From Clostridia bacterium (lineage in GTDB: Bacteria; Bacillota_A; Clostridia; Oscillospirales; Acutalibacteraceae): a stretch of 6,026 nt of DNA. This document shows positions 1 through 6,026 of the stretch, one piece after another. Under the pieces are notes generated by a model that worked only from the letters and a program-made list of their open reading frames with translations, did not search any database and was not told where the DNA came from. The DNA lies in the NCBI GenBank assembly GCA_017549665.1, contig JAFYUD010000226.1, positions 1-6,026 on the forward strand, in the 5' to 3' direction. Each line of letters begins with the position of its first letter. The stretch's first letter is position 1. The position numbers and the translations under genes are program-made.

Positions 1-420
1 CTGTCCTGACGTTGTTGCAGCATCGCTTATCTCACCTGCAACGATAATCAAGGAGCGTATGTAGAACTTCTCACGGACAATATTTGCATATGACTCAACA
101 TTTTCTGTAGACGGAACATTTTTTGCCATCTGCAGAAGGTATGTTTTACCTGCTTCGTCATTGTAGATATTCTCTTTTCTCAGAGCATCAAGAACAAGAA
201 GCGGATCAATCTTACCGCCGTTTGATGCGTCAAGAGCAAGAATTGTTGAGAATATTGCTTTATGCTGAGGCAGATAAAAATACTCAGGTTTAAGTATCAT
301 AGTAACAGCTGATATGCACGACGGGTCAAGAAGAATTGAACCGAGGACTGCCTGTTCAGCCTCTAAGCTGAAAGGCAGGTCGCCCTTATCAGTGTTTACA
401 TTGAATGGTTGACTTGCCAC
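1..420 (-). CDS. dnaB: Replicative DNA helicase DnaB, N-terminal part (cut by window edge)
   Basis: DnaB is the hexameric ATP-driven helicase that unwinds DNA at the replication fork and recruits primase through its N-terminal domain. Only the first 140 codons are visible; the reading frame is open to base 1, so the RecA-like ATPase domain lies outside. The visible part matches the helical N-terminal domain: LEAEQAVLGSILLD (residues 19-32), then PEYFYLPQHKAIF (about 45-57), IDPLLVLDAL (71-80) and NVPSTENVESYANIVREKF (101-119). I chose the GTG at 418-420: no ATG lies between it and the family-conserved LEAEQ motif, the protein then begins MASQPFNVNTDKGDLPFSLE, a normal length ahead of that motif, and an AGGTGA site sits 5 bases upstream. 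Only one base separates it from the rplI stop codon, so it is very likely cotranscribed and translationally coupled. Whether an intein or other insertion occurs further on cannot be seen. The family assignment is firm. Confidence 0.95.
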   Translation of the reverse strand, partial: MASQPFNVNTDKGDLPFSLEAEQAVLGSILLDPSCISAVTMILKPEYFYLPQHKAIFSTILALDASNGGKIDPLLVLDALRKENIYNDEAGKTYLLQMAKNVPSTENVESYANIVREKFYIRSLIIVAGEISDAATTSGQ

Positions 421-421
421 C

Positions 422-862
422 TTACTCACCTACAACAACAAAAAGTTTTGCTGAAATTCCCTGATAAAGTCTGACTTCGCACTCATAAGTACCGAATGTC
501 TTTATATCATTCATAACGACTTTTCTCTTATCAACGGCAATGCCTACCTGAGACTTGATTTCAGCTGCAACTTCCTTTGATGTTACAGAGCCGAAAAGCT
601 TACCGTTTGCACCTGCTTTTGCAACAATCTTAAGCTGTTTGCCGTTAAGCTTTTCTGCAGCTCCCTTTGCATTTGCAATGTCTGTATCAATCTTATGCTG
701 ATTTGAAGACTCTCTGTTTTTAAGTTCTGTAATAGCCTGAGCTGTTACTTCAACAGCAAGCTTACGGGGAAAGAGAAAATTTCTTGCATATCCTTCAGCG
801 ACAGTAACCTTTTCGCCTTTTTTACCTAATGACTTTACGTCCTGATTCAAAATAACCTCCAC
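422..862 (-). CDS. rplI: Large ribosomal subunit protein bL9
   Basis: bL9 binds 23S rRNA near the base of the L1 stalk and, from its extended shape, helps keep neighbouring ribosomes spaced and reading frames maintained. The 146-residue product has the normal length and all three parts of the family: an N-terminal rRNA-binding domain with MEVILNQDVKSLGKKGEKV (1-19) and the signature GYARNFLFPRKLA (24-36), a long central helix (about 41-74), and a C-terminal domain with NGKLFGSVTSKEVAAEIK (86-103). The start codon is GTG at 860-862; this is where the conserved M-x-V-I-L start of bL9 falls, and an AAGGAGG site lies 8 bases upstream. It starts three bases after the gdpP stop codon and ends one base before dnaB. 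The arrangement gdpP-rplI-dnaB is common in Bacillota. Nothing in the protein looks unusual. Confidence 0.97.
   Translation of the reverse strand: MEVILNQDVKSLGKKGEKVTVAEGYARNFLFPRKLAVEVTAQAITELKNRESSNQHKIDTDIANAKGAAEKLNGKQLKIVAKAGANGKLFGSVTSKEVAAEIKSQVGIAVDKRKVVMNDIKTFGTYECEVRLYQGISAKLFVVVGE
425..431 (-). promoter_or_regulatory. Ribosome binding site of dnaB, inside the end of rplI
   Basis: The minus strand reads AGGTGAG followed by TAAG and then the GTG start. AGGTGA is complementary to the 5' side of the usual Bacillota anti-Shine-Dalgarno sequence (UCACCUCCUUU), so it is a shifted but genuine-looking site. It overlaps the last codons of rplI, which supports coupling of the two genes and the choice of the GTG start. 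Confidence 0.6.
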
Positions 863-865
863 GGG

Positions 866-2857
866 TCATTCCTCCTTTTTATTTATCTTCAACGGACTCT
901 TCCTGATAAACTGAGAAACTGCATCCTCAAGCATTTTTTCAGCAGAATCCACACTTATATCCTTCAGCTGTGCCGCAGCCATCGTCTGATGTCCGCCACC
1001 GCCGAGTTTTTCCATAATCAACTGAACATTCACCCTGCCGTATGACCTTGCGGAAACTGAAGCGCCGCCGTCATCTGTGGGGAATATTACAAATGAAGCA
1101 TCAACATCTTCGATATTGAGCAATTCATCTGCAGCTTTTGCTGCCGCAAGACGGATATTCTGATCTTTGCCTGCCGCTTTAGCATAAGCAAAGCCGCCTT
1201 TTATCTGTGCGCTGTTTACAATACTGCTTATAAGAGAATTCTCTTCAGCAGTTGCAGCAAACAGCTTTCTTACAGTAATTGTATCTGCACCGCAATCCTT
1301 CAGATATGCTGCAGCTTCAAAGGTTCTTACACCTGTTTTAAGAGTGAAGTTCTTTGTATCAAGATATATTCCTGAAAGAAGTCCTTCTGCAGCCTCTTTT
1401 GAAATCTTCGGTTTTGAAGGCATATAGCGGATAAGTTCAGTTACCATTTCACCTGCTGATGAAGTATTCGGACCGTGATAGAAAATCAATGAATTATCAA
1501 TATGATCAACTGACATTCTGTGATGGTCAACAACCACGATACGTTTTGCCTTCTGAACTATTTCAGTTGCCTCTGCAAATCCCGGACGCATGACATCAGC
1601 AACAACAACAAGTGTACCGTCACTGAGCATTGACATTGCCTTTGCAGGAGAAACAAACAGATCACTGCCTCGTTTTTCACTGTAATGATAAAGAAGCGGT
1701 TTTGCCATAGTGCTCTTTTCATCTATGACAACTCTTACATCAATCTCAAGATTTCTGACAGCCTCTGCAAGACCGACTGAAGCGCCCAATGCATCAAGAT
1801 CTGAATTCTTGTGTCCCATAATAAGAACATTGGAAGAATTCTTTATAAGCTCTTCTATTGAGCTTGCAACAATTCTTGACTGTACCTGATTACGACTTTC
1901 AACACCTGATGCAACACCACCGAAGAATTCAAATTCATTATTCTCATTGATAACAACCTGATCTCCGCCTCTGCCCTTTGCCATATCAAGAGACTTTCTT
2001 GCATCAGCTTCACACTCAAACATATCTCCGCCTGTTGCAACACCGACCGAAAGGGTGAAGCCTGCATTGACACCGGGAATGCGGTAATCACGGACATTAT
2101 CAAGAATATTGAATTTTTCCTTTTTCATCTCTTCAAAAACTTTATATTCGGCTGTTACAAAAAATCTGCCGTCCGCAGTTTTTCTGAGTATACACATATA
2201 ATGTGTAAACCATGAGATGATCATTCGCTCTGTATCGCCAAGCAATGTGGAATACTGATTCTGTGACACCATTGAGGAAACCTCATCAAGTGCGTCAACA
2301 GAAGCAACCATTACAACAGGTCTTGTTTCCTTATATCTGTCAGCAATATCTTTATAATATGTATCGTCAATAAAGAACAACACAAAATCACCATCGTGTT
2401 CGTCCGTTATCTTTGATACATGTACAGTATATCTCTTGCCGTTATAATTTGCATTGAAGCTTCCTGCCTGTTCACTAAGCTTTTCTGCAGGCACAAAATA
2501 ACGTATCTGTTTCATTGTAAGTTCATTATCAGCTATAATTTCCTTATTGAAAAGGTCATTATACCATACGATACCACCGTCAGGAGAACAGATAACAAAC
2601 GGAAGAGGAATACCTGAAAGTCTGTCATCATTTCTTTTGACAATATGTGAATTAAGAATCGCAACTGTTTTTTTCAGGTCACTGAAATTTCTCATTTCAG
2701 CAACAAACACAAGAACTGAAAGAATAATGCCGAGACCTAATTCTATATATGCCATTGTATACTGATGCAGATAGAATGCTGTACCCGACACGGCAAGTGA
2801 AAATAATACCACAACCGGAAACATCGGGTGCAACCTGAGAAAATCTTTGATTTTCAT
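866..2857 (-). CDS. gdpP: Cyclic-di-AMP phosphodiesterase GdpP (DHH family, membrane-bound)
   Basis: GdpP (YybT) hydrolyses the second messenger c-di-AMP to pApA at the inner face of the membrane, lowering a signal that controls potassium and osmolyte transport and cell-wall stress. At 663 residues it has the usual full length and domain order. Two transmembrane helices lie at about 12-31 and 35-54. A PAS domain spans about 82-165, followed by a GGDEF-type domain at about 175-305 whose diguanylate cyclase motif is degenerate (TADGRFF at 227-233), as is normal for this family. The DHH catalytic domain shows GHKNSDLDALGA (348-359; H349, D353, D355), VVADVMRPGFAE (418-429; D421), VVVDHHR (441-447; D444, H445, H446) and YLDTKNF (498-504; D500), which together supply the two-metal site. 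The DHHA1 domain ends with GGGGHQTMAAAQ (619-630). All expected metal ligands are present, so it should be active. It starts 30 bases after rnjA with an AAAGGGA site 7 bases from the ATG. The PAS domain of relatives can bind heme; that is not tested by the sequence. Confidence 0.95.
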   Translation of the reverse strand: MKIKDFLRLHPMFPVVVLFSLAVSGTAFYLHQYTMAYIELGLGIILSVLVFVAEMRNFSDLKKTVAILNSHIVKRNDDRLSGIPLPFVICSPDGGIVWYNDLFNKEIIADNELTMKQIRYFVPAEKLSEQAGSFNANYNGKRYTVHVSKITDEHDGDFVLFFIDDTYYKDIADRYKETRPVVMVASVDALDEVSSMVSQNQYSTLLGDTERMIISWFTHYMCILRKTADGRFFVTAEYKVFEEMKKEKFNILDNVRDYRIPGVNAGFTLSVGVATGGDMFECEADARKSLDMAKGRGGDQVVINENNEFEFFGGVASGVESRNQVQSRIVASSIEELIKNSSNVLIMGHKNSDLDALGASVGLAEAVRNLEIDVRVVIDEKSTMAKPLLYHYSEKRGSDLFVSPAKAMSMLSDGTLVVVADVMRPGFAEATEIVQKAKRIVVVDHHRMSVDHIDNSLIFYHGPNTSSAGEMVTELIRYMPSKPKISKEAAEGLLSGIYLDTKNFTLKTGVRTFEAAAYLKDCGADTITVRKLFAATAEENSLISSIVNSAQIKGGFAYAKAAGKDQNIRLAAAKAADELLNIEDVDASFVIFPTDDGGASVSARSYGRVNVQLIMEKLGGGGHQTMAAAQLKDISVDSAEKMLEDAVSQFIRKSPLKINKKEE
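871..877 (-). promoter_or_regulatory. Ribosome binding site of rplI, inside the end of gdpP
   Basis: The minus strand carries a strong AAGGAGG, 8 bases before the rplI GTG. It is formed by the last Lys-Glu codons of gdpP, so ribosomes finishing gdpP would be placed to start rplI. It decides the GTG start over a downstream TTG, which would remove the conserved N-terminal strand of bL9. Confidence 0.85.
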
Positions 2858-2864
2858 AATATTA

Positions 2865-2871
2865 TCCCTTT
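2865..2871 (-). promoter_or_regulatory. Ribosome binding site of gdpP
   Basis: AAAGGGA on the minus strand lies 7 bases before the gdpP ATG in the 30-base gap after rnjA. It is a moderate match to the consensus. The gap contains no hairpin followed by a T-run, so transcription probably reads through from rnjA into gdpP. Confidence 0.65.
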
Positions 2872-2887
2872 CACACCAAAAAGCAGG

Positions 2888-4732
2888 TTAAATCTCCTGA
2901 ATAACAGGAATTATAACAGGACTGCGCTTTGTCTTTTCATACATATAGCGGAGAACCTCATCCTTGATTTTACCTTTCAGTGCATTTATATCACGTCTTT
3001 TTGAATCTGCATATTTATCAAGAATACGGATAACAACATCCTGAGCACCTCTGAAAAGCTCTGTTGATTCCTTGACAAAAACAAATCCTCTTGAATGAAT
3101 TTCAGGTTCGGAAAGATTATATCCCGTAGATGCGTCAAGCACTGCGGAAACAACGATAACTCCGTCCTGTGAAAGAAGCTTTCTTTCACGAAGAACAAGG
3201 CTTCCGACATCACCGACACCGTAACCGTCAACGAATACGTTACCTGCAGGCACATCGCTTACGGCATAACTGTTTTCTGACAGAAGAGAAACTGCCATTC
3301 CGTTTGACGGCATAATGATATGATCAACAGGTACGCCCATAGCTTCACCGAGCATTGCATGCTTTCTCAGATGCTTCTGCTCACCGTGAACAGGAATGAA
3401 ATACTTAGGCTTTACAAGACCGAGAATGAGCTTCTGCTCTTCCTGACATGCGTGACCTGAAACGTGTACTTCATACATTCTTTCGTAAACTACGTTTGCA
3501 CCCAGTTTCATAAGCTCATTAACAACCTTACCGACAGTTTTTTCATTGCCGGGAATGGGAGTTGCGGAAATAATAACATAGTCGTTGGGACCTATGGAAA
3601 CCTTTCTGTGGTCAGACATAGCCATTCTTGTCAATGCTGACATAGGCTCACCCTGACTGCCGGTAGTGATAATAACAAGCTCGTCATCAGTATACTGTCT
3701 GATTGCATCTATACCGATAACCACACCGTCAGGCACATTAAGATATCCGAGCTCCTGACTTATGGCAACAACGTTTTCAAGGCTTCTGCCTGAAAGGGCA
3801 ACCTTTCTGCCCAGTGAAGCTGCAACATTTATAATCTGCTGCACTCGATGTATATTTGATGCAAATGTCGCAACGATAAGTCGTCTTGTGCCTGCCTTAC
3901 GGAAAAGGTTTTCGAAGGACTCTCCTACCTTGCGCTCACTTTCTGTGTAGCCTGCTCTTTCTGAGTTTGTTGAATCAGACATAAGACAAAGTACGCCCTC
4001 ATTACCGAGCTGACCGAGTCTTGAAAGATTCATCATTCCGCCGTCAATAGGTGTACTGTCAATCTTGAAGTCACCTGTATGGATAATAACGCCGTCCTTA
4101 CATCTGATTGCATATGCAAGTGCGTCAGGAATTGAATGATTCACATGAATAGCTTCTATGCTGAATTCACCGGCTTTTATGACATCACCGGGTTTGATTA
4201 CATTAAGCTTGACTTTTGACACCATTTTTGCTTCTGTAAGCTTGTATTCAACAAGACCGATTGTAAGTTTTGTTGAATAAACAGGTGCATTTACAACCTT
4301 AAGAAGATATGAAAGTCCTCCGATATGGTCTTCGTGACCGTGAGTGATAAAGATAGCTTTTACCCTGTCTGCATTTTTTTCAAGATAAGAAAAATCCGGA
4401 ATTACAAGGTCAACACCGGGCATTGACTCGTCAGGGAATGCAAGACCGCAGTCAATAACGATAATATCGTCGTTATATTCGATAACCGTAAGATTCTTAC
4501 CGACTTCATTGATACCGCCGAGAAAAGCAATTTTAACGGGTGAAGAAAAATTGGGGTCAACAGTCTTCTGCGGCTTTTTGCCCTGCTTGTATCCACGGAA
4601 TTTCTTTGCATTGTGAGTACGGGATGAAGCCTTTTGGCTGTCGGCTTTTGCGCTCTTGGTGAGCTTACCGTACTTCTTTACCTTGTCGGTATCCTTTTTT
4701 CCGTTCTCCTTATTTATTTTCTGATTACTCAT
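2888..4732 (-). CDS. rnjA: Ribonuclease J (metallo-beta-lactamase / beta-CASP family) with basic N-terminal extension
   Basis: RNase J is the main mRNA-decay and RNA-maturation nuclease of many Bacillota, with endonuclease and 5'-to-3' exonuclease activity at a two-zinc site. The catalytic core begins near residue 66 with VKIAFLGGINEVGKN (66-80). Metal ligands are visible in HGHEDH (131-136), the VNHS His (H199) and HTGDF (D221). The beta-CASP part includes ATFASNIHR (288-296), TTGSQGEP (356-363), HVSGHA (423-428) and IPVHGEQKHLRKH (446-458). The C-terminal domain runs from about 500 to 614, with LDASTGY and HSRGFVF near 532-552. Residues 1-64 are an extra low-complexity basic segment (17 Lys, 2 Arg, 5 acidic) absent from the B. 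subtilis-type enzyme. No other start codon lies in this segment, and AAGGAGA sits 5 bases before the ATG, so the extension is part of the protein. The gene heads the tight group rnjA-gdpP-rplI-dnaB. It could be called rnj if the genome has only one copy; J1 versus J2 cannot be settled here. Confidence 0.95.
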   Translation of the reverse strand: MSNQKINKENGKKDTDKVKKYGKLTKSAKADSQKASSRTHNAKKFRGYKQGKKPQKTVDPNFSSPVKIAFLGGINEVGKNLTVIEYNDDIIVIDCGLAFPDESMPGVDLVIPDFSYLEKNADRVKAIFITHGHEDHIGGLSYLLKVVNAPVYSTKLTIGLVEYKLTEAKMVSKVKLNVIKPGDVIKAGEFSIEAIHVNHSIPDALAYAIRCKDGVIIHTGDFKIDSTPIDGGMMNLSRLGQLGNEGVLCLMSDSTNSERAGYTESERKVGESFENLFRKAGTRRLIVATFASNIHRVQQIINVAASLGRKVALSGRSLENVVAISQELGYLNVPDGVVIGIDAIRQYTDDELVIITTGSQGEPMSALTRMAMSDHRKVSIGPNDYVIISATPIPGNEKTVGKVVNELMKLGANVVYERMYEVHVSGHACQEEQKLILGLVKPKYFIPVHGEQKHLRKHAMLGEAMGVPVDHIIMPSNGMAVSLLSENSYAVSDVPAGNVFVDGYGVGDVGSLVLRERKLLSQDGVIVVSAVLDASTGYNLSEPEIHSRGFVFVKESTELFRGAQDVVIRILDKYADSKRRDINALKGKIKDEVLRYMYEKTKRSPVIIPVIQEI

Positions 4733-4737
4733 TTATT

Positions 4738-4744
4738 TCTCCTT
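4738..4744 (-). promoter_or_regulatory. Ribosome binding site of rnjA
   Basis: AAGGAGA on the minus strand, 5 bases before the ATG, is a strong match to the consensus. It fixes the start of RNase J at 4732 and therefore confirms translation of the basic N-terminal extension. It directly abuts a 12-bp palindrome. Confidence 0.85.
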
Positions 4745-4756
4745 AATTCATGAATT
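4745..4756. repeat. Perfect 12-bp palindrome upstream of rnjA
   Basis: AATTCATGAATT is a perfect inverted repeat directly before the rnjA ribosome binding site. It could be a small operator, or in mRNA a weak 4-bp stem with a CAUG loop next to the Shine-Dalgarno sequence. In such AT-rich DNA a chance palindrome is quite possible. Confidence 0.5.
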
Positions 4757-4767
4757 TTGTATGTACA

Positions 4768-4784
4768 GCCCTCAGGCAAAGGGC
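4768..4784 (-). other. Small GC hairpin in the rnjA leader
   Basis: The minus strand reads GCCCT-TTGCCTG-AGGGC: a perfect 5-bp stem with a 7-base loop, the only GC-rich patch in the AT-rich gap. It is not followed by a T-run in the direction of transcription, so it is not an intrinsic terminator for the gene upstream. It lies about 35 bases before the rnjA start and could be a 5' leader structure. Confidence 0.4.
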
Positions 4785-4846
4785 ATAATTTATATTTTAA
4801 TAATTTTAATTTAAACATAATAATCCACATTATTGTTATTTTACAC

Positions 4847-6026
4847 TCAATTATGAAATATGTCAATAGTATCACCATTGATTTTCTTCTCAGCATCTGC
4901 ACAAATTTCCTTTGCGGCTTCAATATTTTTCGCTTCTGCTATAATTCTGATTAGTCTGCCGGCACCTGTGCGTGTGACAGTAATAAAGCCTTCTCCCGTA
5001 TTTTTTCTCAGCCCCTGCGTATCTGCACCTGCCCTGATATTAAGAGCCGAAGCAAGCTTTGAAAGTGCCGACGGTGAAAATACCGTCCTTGAAACGATAT
5101 TGAATTCAGGCAGCTCATCAACAAGACGAGATAACGGAATATTCTTTCCGGCTGAAATTCCCATAACTCTGAAAACAAGCGCAACAGCATCAAATGCCCA
5201 TGATGATTTCCTGACACAGCGATATACATTTTCACTGTACTCTTCCATTGAAGAATAACCGATTCTGTACACCCTTCTGTTTTTGTCAGATGCAAAAGAA
5301 TCAATACAAACAGGTGCTTCAAAGGGCACGGCAATGTCCTTTCCACTGTTGATTTCATCATAACCTGCAATAACTAGAAGTACTTCATTGGAAACAAATC
5401 TGCCGTTTTCATCCTTGGCGGTGACTTTCCTGCCGCTATAATCAATTTCAAAATAAGGTAAAGCCTGACTTTTGCAACCGAGAAGAGCAAAGCATTTGTT
5501 CACAAATGAATTTATAAGAGGATTGCCACTTCTGACACTGAAAGCAGAACCTGTCAGAAATTCACCACAAGCAGAAAGTAAGCTTCCCTCATAAATTTCA
5601 GATATACGGCTCATATCGGTTATTCCGTTATCCGCACCGTTTCCTCGTCTGAAATCACTTCGTTTATATCTGCTTTCAAGCTCTCTTTCGTATTTTCTGT
5701 AAAGCGGAAGACCGTGCTGACCGAAAATTCTGACAGAAGCCTTTTTTGTGTCGGCAGTTATATATATTCCGCAGCTGAGTGAACAGAATGATACGAAAAA
5801 TCCCATCTGACTTTCAAAGCATTCTCCGAAATCAGAAATTCTGCTTCCGCCTGAAATCAGTCCCGAAAGTAAAGCCATTGCAAGTGCTTTTGATTCCTTG
5901 GAAGAATCATAACCTACCCCCATACATTTTCCGAATGATGAGCTTGCCACAGCTTCACCGAGCCTGCAGCATTTTTCACATGAAATTTCAGAAAATGTAT
6001 TTCCCGTAATACCGTTTTCTCCGATA
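4847..6026 (-). CDS. Phosphohexomutase-like protein with degenerate active site (5' end outside window)
   Basis: The last 392 codons are visible, open to the window edge. A GTG at 5948-5950 also lies in the frame, but the 25 codons before it encode family sequence, so the true start is upstream. Residues are numbered here from the first visible codon. The layout follows the GlmM / phosphomannomutase family: IGENGITG (1-8) where the family has FGTDGIRG; a GYDSSKESKALAMALLSGL stretch (38-56) like the G-x-D-x-R domain-1 segment; YITADTKK (88-95) in place of the catalytic TASHNP; FEIDYSGRK (192-200) then DENGRFV in place of the metal loop DGDxDR; and VTRTGAGRLIRIIAEA (350-365) in place of the phosphate loop RPSGTEPxxRxxxEA. 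I see no GExSGH sugar loop. The catalytic Ser and most metal and phosphate ligands are thus gone, and at roughly 400 residues it is shorter than the usual 450. I infer a non-catalytic relative, perhaps binding or regulatory. The reading frame is intact, so it is not an obvious pseudogene. It lies 114 bases upstream of rnjA. Confidence 0.7.
   Translation of the reverse strand, partial: IGENGITGNTFSEISCEKCCRLGEAVASSSFGKCMGVGYDSSKESKALAMALLSGLISGGSRISDFGECFESQMGFFVSFCSLSCGIYITADTKKASVRIFGQHGLPLYRKYERELESRYKRSDFRRGNGADNGITDMSRISEIYEGSLLSACGEFLTGSAFSVRSGNPLINSFVNKCFALLGCKSQALPYFEIDYSGRKVTAKDENGRFVSNEVLLVIAGYDEINSGKDIAVPFEAPVCIDSFASDKNRRVYRIGYSSMEEYSENVYRCVRKSSWAFDAVALVFRVMGISAGKNIPLSRLVDELPEFNIVSRTVFSPSALSKLASALNIRAGADTQGLRKNTGEGFITVTRTGAGRLIRIIAEAKNIEAAKEICADAEKKINGDTIDIFHN

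Larger units (their letters stand above)
4733..4846 (-). promoter_or_regulatory. AT-rich intergenic region, probable rnjA promoter and leader
   Basis: This 114-base gap is the only sizeable non-coding stretch in the window and is far more AT-rich than the genes on either side. On the minus strand it holds TATTAT (about 4822-4817) and TATAAA (about 4794-4789), either of which could be a -10 element. Neither has a convincing TTGACA at 16-18 bases: the candidate -35 boxes are TGTAAA and TGTTTA. Its place ahead of a four-gene group makes a promoter likely, but the exact boxes are not secure. No intrinsic terminator for the upstream gene is evident, so some read-through is possible. Confidence 0.4.

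Noticed and set aside
866..2857. Degenerate GGDEF motif in GdpP as a possible sign of decay.
   Set aside because: Loss of the canonical GGDEF residues is normal for the GdpP/YybT family, and all DHH metal ligands and the DHHA1 GGGGH motif are intact.
2858..2887. Possible terminator or promoter between rnjA and gdpP.
   Set aside because: The 30-base gap shows only a ribosome binding site; there is no stem-loop with a T-run and no convincing -35/-10 pair.
4768..4800. Plus-strand hairpin GCCCT...AGGGC followed by a T-rich stretch, like an intrinsic terminator.
   Set aside because: No plus-strand gene leads into it, the stem is only 5 bp and the following tract is mixed A/T, so a plus-strand terminator has nothing to terminate.
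4860..5258. Plus-strand open frame of 132 codons opposite the phosphohexomutase-like gene.
   Set aside because: It is hydrophobic and low-complexity, lies wholly antisense to a gene with family motifs, and has no ribosome binding site that I can see; it is a shadow frame.
5008..5370. Minus-strand open frame of 120 codons in another frame inside the phosphohexomutase-like gene.
   Set aside because: It overlaps the real frame entirely, has no recognisable motif, and does not suggest a frameshifted second half, since the main frame continues intact through it.
5948..5950. GTG at 5950 as the start of the phosphohexomutase-like protein.
   Set aside because: The 25 codons before it stay in frame and encode IGENGITG, which aligns with the family N-terminus FGTDGIRG, so the gene continues beyond the window edge.

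Overview
The window is a block of bacterial housekeeping genes, all read from the minus strand. Base composition is moderate to low GC, with AAGGAGG-type ribosome binding sites and family choices (RNase J, GdpP) typical of Bacillota. The order rnj - gdpP - rplI - dnaB and the Lys-rich N-terminal extension on RNase J fit a gut-type Clostridia of the Ruminococcus/Oscillospiraceae kind. That placement is an inference from gene order and sequence style, not a database match.

In the direction of transcription (right to left) the layout is as follows. (1) At 6026-4847 is the 3' 392 codons of a phosphohexomutase-fold protein, cut by the window edge, in which every active-site loop I could locate is degenerate. 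(2) At 4846-4733 is an AT-rich spacer of 114 bases with a perfect 12-bp palindrome and a small GC hairpin, probably holding the promoter/leader of the next gene. (3) At 4732-2888 is ribonuclease J with a basic 60-residue N-terminal extension. (4) At 2857-866 is GdpP, the membrane-bound c-di-AMP phosphodiesterase (two TM helices, PAS, degenerate GGDEF, DHH/DHHA1). (5) At 862-422 is ribosomal protein bL9. (6) At 420-1 are the first 140 codons of the replicative helicase DnaB.

Genes 3-6 are spaced by 30, 3 and 1 bases and each has a plausible ribosome binding site, so they look like one operon joining mRNA decay, c-di-AMP breakdown, translation and replication. The last two, rplI and dnaB, both start with GTG, and their binding sites lie inside the preceding gene, suggesting translational coupling. 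No RNA genes, mobile elements, CRISPR arrays or credible plus-strand genes were seen. The most unusual item is the pseudo-phosphohexomutase: its fold landmarks are recognisable, but the catalytic Ser motif, the metal loop and the phosphate-binding loop are all replaced. Active GlmM, a relative, is known in Bacillota to bind the c-di-AMP synthase CdaA, so an inactive relative two genes from gdpP deserves attention.
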